A stretch of 64,000 bases of DNA from Hyparrhenia diplandra (Eukaryota; Streptophyta; Magnoliopsida; Poales; Poaceae), in the NCBI GenBank assembly GCA_015847255.1, contig JADLZK010007654.1, forward strand, positions 124,001 to 188,000. The letters are read 5' to 3'. The translations under genes and the position numbers were made by a program. Shown here one piece after another: positions 45,120-55,493 of the stretch (positions within the stretch are counted from its first letter, which is position 1; every line of letters starts with the position of its first letter). The notes under the pieces are model-generated. The model had not been told where the DNA came from. It saw nothing but the letters and a program-made list of their open reading frames with translations, and ran no database searches.

Positions 45120-48100
45120 AGATGTATTTTGAAATATCATATTTGTAAAATTTCAATAAGACACCCGGTTCGATGCAAAGATACGTGCAAGCATCTCGAA
45201 TCACGCCTTAAGCTGCGAGCAACGGCGGGCCTTCATCGACAAAGGCCGCCCTTGCTCGCGGGGCTAGGAATGGGCGCGCACCCCATCCATCGATTTACTA
45301 CACCAATTTTTCGCAAATCTCTCACAAAGATCGTGACAACGAGCTCGTGCCCTAAATCAGCGCTCCTCTTCCTTAAATGTTCTAAGAACAACTAAGTCCG
45401 CAATTCGTTAGCGAAAAGCATGGCGCGCGCTGCGATCTCATCGCCCCGTACTAGCGAGAAATGGCCCGTCATCGATTTTGAAACATGAATTAAAGTAAAA
45501 AGTTGGGGCGAGGGGACACAAGATAGGAACACGAGACACGAACTCCCTAAAACCTTCACAATAAAAGCCTGGATTTACAAGGGACTTGGAAACTAACTAC
45601 AAAATTGGCTCGGCTCAGAGGCTCCTATCTCCTATGCGGATGGAGGTCTTCGTCCATCACATCGCGGCGAAGCGCCGTAGAGCCCTCGACCCGGGTTGCT
45701 CGGGCTCCTCCACGGCGAGGTTCGAGCTCAGGCCTCCGCGTGGCGAGCTTAAAGAGTTCCCGGACAACTCTAGCGGGCGACCTCGCGGCGGCTGCCTTGC
45801 TTTCGGTTTTGGGCGTCATCGACACCCGGGCGCCCATCGCCCCCCGCTTTGATGTCCATCTTTTGGATAATGGCTGAAGATAACGTTCACGACCTTTGTG
45901 AACCACCGCGACGGCGTCCTCGGTCTGCCAGTGAGGATCTCAGGACCGGTCCACCAGTCCGCCATCGCTCAACACCAAGGACATCACACACGTCACCGGT
46001 GGCGGTGGAGATTATAGCGCTGTTTTGAGCTCAGCCTCTTAGTGGCCTTAGCGGCCACGAGCTGGGCGCTCGAGCTCCCTTAACCGCCTGCCGACAAGAT
46101 CGATGGTCTTGCTGCCCGAGTCCGCCTCCTTCCCTGCGGTAGCGGTGCGAGTATGCTCCGGGGTGGCGCGGCGGAAGCAAGATCCCGCTCCCGCGGTCTC
46201 GACCACTGGCCGCCTTGACCTTCTCCTTCTCACTGCAAGGCGAGAAAATGGGTCAATGATAGAAGTCATCACGACCCGGATCACGAGGCGAGAAAGCGTC
46301 GCCGCTTACTCCCGGCTTCATTGCCAGAGCTCTGCTCGTTACGCGAAGTTAAGTTCTCGTCGTTAAGCGGTCCCTCTCCGCAATCGTGGCATGGCGGCGA
46401 CACCCATTTCCGACGACACACCGCGATCATCTGGCGAGTCCCATCGAAGGACAATCGACCTCAAACATTGAAAGGATGAAAGCTGGCGAGGCAGCGGCAA
46501 CAATGCTCACTGCAAGCTCGGCGTGCCGGCGTTGGCCGAAGCACTCAGCGATCCGTCTTCTCACTTATAAAGGGCCTCCGCCCTTTGCTCGGCCGCCGAG
46601 CGCGAGCTCCTTGTCTAAGCAAGCGGTGGAGCGTCGAGCTCCTCTGCATCTTCTTGCGCTGCCGCTGGGTGGGGGCTTCCGGGCCGCTCCTCTCGCTGAG
46701 CTACCTCTGCGGGTGCGGCCGGCTCCCTCTTGCGCGGCCGAAGAGCCCGGCCTTCCGCGTCCGGACGGGGTCAACGGCGCCCTCGGGTCAGGCGCTCAAG
46801 GGGTGATGCTGGCTGCCGGCGCGAGCTCTTCGCTCATGTCCTTACCGCAGCTCAAGCTCCCCAGGTAAAGCCCTGACCCTCGGTGAAAGTGTATCGACCC
46901 GGTTGTGTCCTCGGATGGAATCCTGCATACCGAAAAGCACAACCACATGAGCAGGCGGGAAACATAAGAAGAAGGAAGAACAACCAAGGCCATGGCGATC
47001 TCGAACTGCACAAGTGTCGAGAACACGCGCCCCGCGCCGGGTCCTCGGTGGGCGCGGGCGCCTTGGCATTTTATCGGGGCGGCGGGAGGGCGATCTCTTT
47101 GCCCCCCTTTGGAGCGCTCGGCCGACCCGGCGCGCGCGGGATCCGGGGACCCATGACACCTTCGAGGGCTAGCCCGATGGGAGCCCCCTCACCGCCGGCT
47201 GCGCAACCGGGGTCTCCCGCCCGTTTCTTGAAGGTCGGAGATGTCGATGTGGGTACTCGGGGCAACCTCCCGATCAGGGGATGAGCCACCGACTCCGATC
47301 TTCTCGTGACTGCCAAGGCCGAGATGTCTTTGGACCTCGCCCGTCTCCTTCTCGGCAGCCGCGAATCTCGGCAGCATCGGGGACCCCAGCGGCCCCTCGG
47401 TCTTCTGCGTGACCGTCGGTAGGAATCTCCACGATCAAATCGAGGGGCGCCCGCCGGCGCTGACTTCGCGCGCGATGCGTCGCCGAGAGGAAAGGCGAAG
47501 GAGGCTTCGGCGTCAACACCGAGCAGCGAAGGCCGGCGGTCCCCCGCCCAGGCGGCGCCAGCGCCATCATCCACGAGACCCGTAGCGCGTTCGCCGCCGC
47601 CGCCCGGTATCACGCTGCCCGTCGCGGGCGAGCCCCTCAGCCGGACTTCGGTATCGCAGCTCCCAAGCCCGCGCCGAGACCGCACTCAAAGCTTCGCCTG
47701 GTGAGCTCGTCATCGTCTGGGCATCGCGGAAACTCGCCGTCTCACGGGAAAACCCGTGCCGGCCGGATGACTCATCTGTCGGAGGCGTTTCTCGGGTCTG
47801 CGCGGCACCGCCCTCAGCGGCGCCAGCGGATCGGACTTCAGCGCACCACGGGCGTGCGCCCTGCGACCCGCAGCAATGAAGCTCCCCGTGGCGATACTTT
47901 CCTCTTCGGCGGTGGCTCCGCACCACCGAGCGGGAGCATACCGCAGTACGCCCGAAAGCGGCTCGGGCAACACTACCGCGGGCGGGGCGTCGGCTCCTCT
48001 CGCGATCGACAAGCGTCGGCGTGTCAGCCCGGGCGAGGAGGTTCTTCGTCTCTTGACCACGGGCGGGGGCGACCGGAGGAAGTTTCGCCGCTTCGATCTT

Positions 48101-51100
48101 TGGTAGCGCCCTCCGGTCGCTAGCGCCGCCGCCATCGAGACGAGCCTTTGCCTCCTCGGGGCGGCCGGCCTCACGAGCATCGCGCCCTCGGGGGGAGGGG
48201 TGGGCCGCGAGACAAGCGGCCTCACCTCGCCGACTGGAAAGGCTCGGACTTATTCTCGGAACCGAGAGCGAAAAATCCACAATCCCAAACAAATAAGGCA
48301 CGAGTTCTTACGGGCCAGCGTATCGGCGTTAGGGGGGGGAGGAACACGGGGGGCTCCGAGGGGGCCTGGCGCCGTCCGCGTCAACGGGTTACCCACCGGT
48401 CCATGATCGACCGTGCAGGGGACCGTTCGCCTCCTGGAGCAGCGCAAGACCCGGCTCCATCTCCCGGACGCGGAGGCGTCGCCGCTAGATGGCACGGCGC
48501 CTTGCGAGCGAGCCGGCGATGTGGTTCACGCCGTCAAGGCGTCGCGGGCTGCCGTCTTGGCGCCCGGCCTCCGCTGCGGCGGCATGGTCGTCGCGGACCT
48601 TCACGCCCACAGCTCGCTCGCGCGCGGCCGAATGTCTTCGGTGTACTTCGGCGGAGGTGGTGAAGTTACGTTCTTGAGATAGAACCACTCTCCCTCCCCA
48701 CCGGAGGTTCGCCCCGTCGGGGAAATCGCCTTGAAAAAAGCTTCGCATGAACCTTCCCTTAGCGGCTTTTGAATCGTGTATGACGACGATCGGGGCCGGG
48801 CCTCGGAACCCCCATCAACCCTCTTGGGCCTTGAATCTTGGCGTGGCGAAGTACCGAAGAGCTCCCGGTTGGGGAATCCCCAACCACCCCACCCTTCAAC
48901 ATCGTGAAGCGCCCGAAACAGCGGGGATGCCGTTCGGCGTTAGGTCTTTAGGCTTCGGCGCCCGATACCCGGCAAGCTCGGGGAAAAATCATCGGCGGGG
49001 GCGCCGAGAGGCGCTTCGTGGAAGGCCGCGAGCGATACCCGCGTACCCGCCGGCGGATCGGGAACCGTCTCGTGCGGCGGCGGGAGGATCCCTCTTGGCC
49101 TCCGTCGCCGGTGCAGGGAGCCGTGGCGAGTACCGAGCCTCGGTTCGCTTGGTGGCCGTCGAGCGATGCCACGTCCCCCATCTTGCGCTCGCGGGGCGGA
49201 TCGCGGAGTGGTGGAGGAGGCGGAGAAACGGGAACAAAGTAAGTTGTTCTCTCTCTCTCTCCCTTTCAACCTCTTCTCCTCTCCGCTCTTTAGCTTTACG
49301 TAGAAGGAAGGGAAGGAAGGTGAATCCGCCCCGATTTCCACCTATTTTATGAGACCAGGTGCGGATCGGATGCGAAGAGCCTTGCCGTCGCGGGTGGGGC
49401 CACGCCGCGTCGCTTCAGCGCAACGTGACCGTCGCCCTAACAACCCACGATCGCCACTGGCGGAAGTCCGCGACGGCGTTAATGGGATAACTCGACCCAG
49501 GGGAAAAATCCCAACGGTAAAAATCCCAGCGGCTATTTTTACCGCGGGGCGGAGCCAGAGAGCTCGGCGCCGGCTAAAAATCTTCGAGCTCGTAATATGT
49601 GAGCTTGATCCTTGAGCTTCGCCATCCCTAGGGTTCTAAGGCCGGCCCGGCTTCCAAGGGCTCGGCGGCCGCCCGAACACCACGCAGTGTGAGGGCGCTA
49701 AGGCGAAGCAGCACCGGCGGCTCTTGCCCGAGAACTTCCGAGCGAACTTCGGGGGCTTTCGCTGGCCCAAAAGCGGGTTGCCAAAAGGAAACAAAAGGCG
49801 ACCAGGGTTATCCTCCACGAGCGGGAGGACCGAGTCCCACGAGCTCTTGAGCGAGCTCGGAAACCGTAAAAGTCGGCGCCTTTGGAGTGTAGGAGGTCGC
49901 CCGGTGGCCCACATCCGAGCGAGCTCGAGCTTGACCTCCCGGACCACCCGCTATCAGCTCACGAGCACTTCGGTTTTGACCAGCGAGGTAAAACCAAGTC
50001 GAGCTCACCCTTTACGGCCTCGCGCTGTAAGCGGGAAGCTTGTTTCAACGATAACCTATACTCCCCGCGTGGACCTCTCGTCCCCGGAGCCTCTCGGGAC
50101 TACACCGCGGGTTCGCTCGAGCAGCTGCGGGAATCACCTGAGCATCAAGAGGCGAAACCCAAGCCAAGGGGCTCTGGGGGGGCTACTGCGGTCGCAGGAG
50201 AGCGGCAAAAAGCGCCGAGGCGAGGCGGAGGGCCCCCCTCGGGGTGCGCAGAAGCGTCTGCGGACTCGAGAAGCAGCTATCGACAAGATTGTCTCACGGC
50301 TTCTCGCCCAGCGCCGGGCCAGAACACCTCGCCCAACGAGCTCGAGACCTCGCCGATTAATACGGTCGAGACCTCGGCCATACAAGACAAATCGGTGCAC
50401 TTAACCCTTACGCCTTCATTGTTCATGAGCACACACACACACATGTAGGCACAAGTGCATGAACCAAGTAAGGGGACTACAAAAACGAAGAGATCTGAGA
50501 AAGAAGTCCTAGCTCTGACTTCAGCCCGGCGGCAACGGCGTCCTACGGCGGCTTCACGGCTCACAAAGCTGCGGTCGGCGTCTTGCGGCCCCCTTATGGG
50601 AGCTCGAGCAGGGCGATGACCTTGGAGGGTGGATGCACCGCGTTGGCGGTGGGTAGTTCACCTTCTCGGCACCTGCGGTCCTTGTCGAGGCAAGCTTGGT
50701 GGCGAGACCTCGCCCGGGACGAGGCGCCGCCGCCTCGGACTCGGCGGGCTACTCTTGCCCCGACGGCGTCGGCGTCGATGTTGGCCACCACCACCTCCGC
50801 GGTGGCCTCAAACTCCTCGGCGTCGGCGCAAAGCTGCTCCGCCGGAGTCTCCATCCAGCAGCCGTGGATCCGTCAAGTCGGCGCCGATCGTAGACGGTAT
50901 ACGCTCGCGAAGCCGTCACCGCTCGCGGCGACGGACGCCCGCGGGCGCCTCACGAGGAGGCGCTCAGTAGCGATCACAGCCTGCGCTTCGGGTAGCGCAG
51001 CGAAATCACGGGAGGATCGACGAGGCCGGACATCAGCTCAAATGGCCCCGGAGGGGAGGCCGGCTCACTGCGCGAGCAAGAGCCGGTCGGCATTCTCGCC

Positions 51101-52073
51101 CAGATCGCGCCGCGCTCCCTTGACTCCTGCTCCAAGGTGTCGATGAGGCGCCGCCCTCGCATCTCCACGGCCCGCCGGCGCGGAAGGCCGGTCGGGCGGG
51201 CTCGGCGATCACCGCCGGGGGGCGGAGGCGGAGGCGGCGGCCCGGGCGGAGGAGGAGGGGCATGGCCCCGGGGGCGGGCCGGGATGAGCCCGTCGGCCGC
51301 ATTTGCGGGAAAGCGGTCACCCTCTGGCCGGCGTCGGCGATCCTCCTCCCGGGCCTCCGGCGTCACGAAGACCTTGACCCTCCATCGCCGGCGGTGGCTC
51401 CAGGGAGAGGAGAAGAGTGTGGAAGGAAGGCGAATGCCACCTCCGCGACCGAGCCATTGCATTTATAAGCGGGCGACGGTTCGCCTTCCCACGAGGGAGC
51501 GCGTCGCATCTCCCCACGATCTCCACCCACTTTGCAATGATTGCGAGGAAACCGTCGCCGATAACAGCGACATGCAGGAACCTCTCTCAAGCGCAATCAA
51601 CCGCGGGGGCACGCGACCGCCCGCATTAACCACCGATGGAGTAAAGTGGTAGGCGGCGTTTCGGTTCGAGGAACGCCACGAGGCTGTTGCAACGACCACA
51701 GAGCCGGCTCATTAGAAAATTCACTAGGGGAGCCGGAGGCTCTCCCGATGGCTCGGGGGGCTCGACAGCGCGGGTGCCGAGCACCCGTACCTCGAGGTCG
51801 ATCGGCGGCCGATCAAGCAAGGCGAGCTCGGAGAACCGACACCTCGGAAGACAACGGGATGAAGGGCTCACGACAACGCTAAAGAAAAAAAAAAAAAAAA
51901 AAGCCTCCGCGAGAGCTCACAACTCTCCGGGAGCCTGGGGAAACTACACCAGGTGCTTCAGCGCGCACCCATGACCAAAACATGACTCTCACGAACCCCA
52001 GCACCGAGTGGCGTTAAGCGAGGCGTTTGAGAGAGATCTCCTCTCTCTCCCAAGCGCTCGGGGGCTACTTTAA
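45120..52073. other. 7-kb 3' region of the Tat element
   Basis: Lies between the end of pol and the 3' LTR. GC-rich, with very frequent GAGCTC/CGAGCTCG words. Minus-strand coding remnants occur at about 47,570-49,345 (separate entry) and 50,594-51,460, the latter Ala/Glu/Arg-rich and coiled-coil-like. A long 3' region with antisense frames is a known trait of Tat-lineage elements. Confidence 0.6.
47570..49345 (-). pseudogene. Antisense ORF remnant of the 'putative gypsy-type transposon' family
   Basis: Read across frames, the minus strand gives ELAGYRAPKPKDLTPNGIPA (about 48,920-48,985), GWLGIPQPGALRYFATPRF (about 48,835-48,900), SFFQGDFPDG (about 48,715-48,745) and WFYLKNVTSPPPKYTED (about 48,630-48,685), then a charged, Ala-rich coiled-coil-like part to about 47,570. 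This block order resembles the plant domain often annotated as putative gypsy-type transposon (PF04195), typically encoded antisense in Tat elements. Its role is unknown. Frame changes make it non-functional. Confidence 0.55.
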
Positions 52074-53394
52074 TGGGGATCAATATCTTGGATGACCCCG
52101 GTCCGTCGAGACCCTCGGACATCAAGACTCAGGAGGATCCTAATCAAGGACCTCTCCTCCGTCCCGCATTGCTGGGGTAGGAGGCCGGTTGCGCCCATGG
52201 CCGCCTACAGCGAGAGTAGGCTATGCGGCGCGGGCTCTTTCACAGCGAAGACCTCTTTCCGCCTCGCTCGAGGTCTCCGTCGTCGACCTTTTTCGAGTTA
52301 GTGCGCCTGAGCTCCGGACGTGACCTCTCTCCGGTCGCTCGAGCTCGAGCTCGAGCGAACTGCCTCAACAAGCGCCCTTCTGAGCTTCGTCCCCTGGCGT
52401 CACGCGGAAGACCGCAAATGCAGGTTGGCCAACCACTCCTGACAGGCGAACACTTTGTGGCCACACGGAGACACAGTGGCGGAAAGACGGCCCGTCTGTC
52501 GCCCGCCCATGCCGCGATGACTCCAACAACAGTACGTCCGCGGTCTTGGCGAAAGTACCGGCGGCGATGCGCGTGCCTCATCCACGGTATGATCGCGCCC
52601 CATACCGACGGGGACGATTCAACCACGATTGGGCCGGTGCGACCCTTTACCGCCACCTGACCGGGATTCGCGCGTGCGGCGGCGACCAATTTTGCATCCA
52701 AGGCCGTCAAGAGCTCGGGAGAGGACCCCGGCCAACCAGGCTTCGATCGTCGTATCCGTCATCTCTGCTTTCCGTCACCATGGCCAGGAGGCGCGCCGCG
52801 GCCATACGCCATCGTCAGCGACATAGGCACCCCCATGCCGAAGGGCCAGCTTCCAACCTCAGTCTAGGACGAGGTGACACATGACCATCATCCAAACCCC
52901 AACCACCACGAACGACGATCACTGGCCCCGGCATCCAAGGCGGCTGAGAGCTGAAATAGCTCGAGCCAATCAACGAGCTCGTTGGGAGAGCTCTTCCGCC
53001 TGACAATACACAGTGTCGTATTATTCCACCTACCCCTCGCCCCAACTTCGGAGAGCTTGCATGTTCTATCCCCCTTACTACTATAAAAGGAGGGTAGGGC
53101 TCTCGATTGAGGCGAAAAAAAACAAGGGGCAACACACCCGGTCCTTCTCAAACGCATCACCACTCTCATATTGGCACTTGCCTCAATCTTAGAACTTGGG
53201 AGCCCGCTCCCTCTCTCGATCGCTTATGCGCACCCCGATGCGGCGTTTGGGCTCGAATAGTGAACTGCTTTGGACTAGGGAGCCCGATTTAGCCCCGAAC
53301 CAGTATAAAACACGTGTCATTGTCTCTTGAGTTAGGCCATTCGGAGTCGCACTAGCCACCATTACTTTGTGACGGTGGTATTAGAACCACGACA
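52074..53394 (+). repeat. 3' LTR of the Tat element
   Basis: Same start as the 5' LTR, TATAAAAG at 53,082-53,089, ends ccacgaca. The probable polypurine tract is the ctcgggggctactttaa stretch just before 52,074. It differs from the 5' LTR by substitutions and very many small indels. Confidence 0.85.
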
Positions 53395-53614
53395 AGATGA
53401 ATGTCACAATTGCTGATCAATCAGCATGAATTCCCAATGAAGAGTGAGAAGCACTTGGAATTGGTACAAGAACAAATGGCAAGGGAAAGTAGCTGCAGAA
53501 TCTGCTCTCCCTTTTGCATCAGTAATCAACTAATCAATTGGTTCCATTCAGGTTGTACTAGCAAAATGATGCGGAGAGAACAACTAATCGGATAAATGAA
53601 TCAACGAGCAATAC

Positions 53615-54007
53615 CCATGTGGTAATCGGGCGTGGGCTGCCAGTCCTCGGCGAAGGCCTCCGGCGGCAGCTCCACCTGGACCAGAGCGAGCTTGGGCTCC
53701 ACCCGCTGGGTGTATGCTCTCCCTTTGGCGTTCACCACCACCCACTGCCGATCCCACCGGAACCCTGCTGGCGGAGCACCAGATTAGACACACGGGAGGA
53801 AGAGAACGCCATGGATGGAGCAGAGCAGCTAGCGGAGGGGAGGCACGGTACGGCACCTGTGGAGGTGATGGGCGCCTGTGGCACGGCGAGACCCCTGCAG
53901 GACTTGATGGGGTATATCAAGATAGACTTGACAGTCGCCGCCGGCTCTCCGCCGCCGCTGCCGGACGAGGGAGGAGAGGAAGGAGAGGCGGCCTTCTCCA
54001 TGGCCAT
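53615..54007 (-). pseudogene. MOSC-domain protein gene, truncated copy A (exons 1-2 only)
   Basis: Exon 1 (54,007 or 54,001 to 53,857) encodes MAMEKAAS, then VKSILIYPIKSCRGLAVPQA. Exon 2 (53,764-53,615, 150 bp) encodes FRWDRQWVVVNAKGRAYTQR and VEPKLALVQVELPPEAFAED. This is the MOSC_N beta-barrel domain of the mARC/MOSC family, molybdenum-cofactor proteins that reduce N-hydroxylated compounds. After the exon 2 donor only about 220 bp of intron-like sequence remain before the Tat 3' LTR; the other exons and the Mo-binding MOSC domain are absent from both sides of that element. The stretch between the start Met and VKS is frame-shifted relative to the family. Confidence 0.8.
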
Positions 54008-54189
54008 GGCAGGCTGGAGCTGCCTCGATCGGTGGAGTGGATCAGTGGAAGATGGCAAGAGTAGAGGTACTCGTAGAGTGTACTTGCTGGCTGATGAAAC
54101 GTATGGCTCACCGATGAAGCCACCCACCTGGCTTATATCACCGATGAAGTCAACGTTCTTTAGAGCACCTCTAATAGACCAACACTAAT

Positions 54190-55493
54190 AAAATAGAGGT
54201 ACTATTTGGTTCCTAGGAATTGAGAGAAAATAGAGTAATCTTGTGGCCCAATCTTGTTGTTTCTTTGATGTTGTTGTTGTTATCGTCGTCGATGTCATTG
54301 TGTGAAGTGTTGTAATCTTTCTCTCCCCCCTCTGACCTTTTGGGGTCGCTCTGCTCCTAGGTTCTTCGAACATCTTGTTCACCCACCGGATTCCCCGATG
54401 TGGTAATGAAAAAAGTGGAGACTATTCATCCCCGATTAAATTAAAAACTCTATTCTAAATTTATACAAAATAATATTTTTTTTTTGTTGTGGCATACTTT
54501 ATTAATAAAAGTTTTGTTAACAATGACTTAAATTTAACTATATCTGCATTTTATTTAAAAAAGCGAGGATTCAAACTTAAGGTAAAATCAGTCAAGCAGG
54601 ACTATAATTTTAAAAGCATGTTCCATGAGACAACAAAAATAGTGTGCTTGTCTTGACGCCTCAAAATGTTTCTCTCTCTCTCTCTCTCTCTTTTACTACT
54701 CGACGGGTGATGGTGAGTCACTGACGCCTGGCTACCACACCATGGTAAAGCATGTTTCTCTCGTAACAAATCAGCATTGGTCGACTTATTAGTCACGAGA
54801 AACTTAGAAATCAATTTTAGAAACGATCTGGCCCAAAAGACCTAGAAAGTGGACACTAATGATTTTAGAAATCAATTTCGAAAGACGGTTGGCGTGATCA
54901 TCTTTACAATCAACTACAGTAACGTGGCCAGTCTCTAGAGATCATTTTGCAGAAGAAATTGAAATTCGTTATATAAGATAAATTTCTTTTTAATCTCGGT
55001 AGAAGCACACTGAATAAGCATCCCAAGCCATACAACTTTTGTCGTTTAAGAAATTCAAACCACCCACCCATCAGTCGCGCCAAGGATTGTTGAGCAAGCC
55101 GGCGTTGTAAGCTGAGGAGAAAATGCCATGACGATTCACGACTCACACAAGCGGTGGAAGAGGCAGATGGAACGAGGAGGCCGAGGCGCCGACGGCCATG
55201 GACCTGCACGCCGCGATCTCAGACGTTGTCCAGCACAACACAGCGATTTCTCTCCTCTTTTGTTTCTCACGTACTCCTATTGAGTCAAAGCATCTGTATC
55301 TTGTGCTTTGCTCGACTCCATTAAAGGCTTTATAATCATCTGAATTTCTTTGAGCAGTCAGCATGTTCGAACAACAGGATCCATATTGGGTAAGCGCAGC
55401 TGTTAACACCAACAATTTCCCAACCAGTTCATGGTCTTTGCACGCTCAACATAGAACAAGTGGCTGGTACATAACCGGCCCTCATTCAGTCAT
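54190..55493. other. Intergenic sequence between the two MOSC copies
   Basis: AT-rich, with a (tc)n microsatellite at about 54,669-54,691 and a T run at 54,476-54,486. It contains ggcatactttattaataaaag, reminiscent of a minus-strand retroposon tail. No gene supported. Confidence 0.45.

Larger units (their letters stand above)
37657..53394 (+). mobile_element. Tat-type Ty3/gypsy element, 15.7 kb, plus strand
   Basis: LTRs of about 1.3 kb lie at 37,657-38,956 and 52,074-53,394. The interior carries gag, protease, RT, RNase H and integrase remnants in Ty3 order up to about 45,119, followed by nearly 7 kb before the 3' LTR with antisense coding remnants. A long 3' region with antisense ORFs and the RT/IN motif style (KKKNGKWRMCVDY, YTHLLVAIDKFS) point to the Tat lineage (RIRE2/Grande/Retand group). 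No target-site duplication: ctttg precedes the left LTR and agatg follows the right LTR. All frames are broken. Confidence 0.88.

Noticed and set aside
37652..53399. Target-site duplication for the Tat element
   Set aside because: Shifting the borders by a few bases (ctttg, aagag versus agatg, aagat) does not give a convincing 5-bp match.
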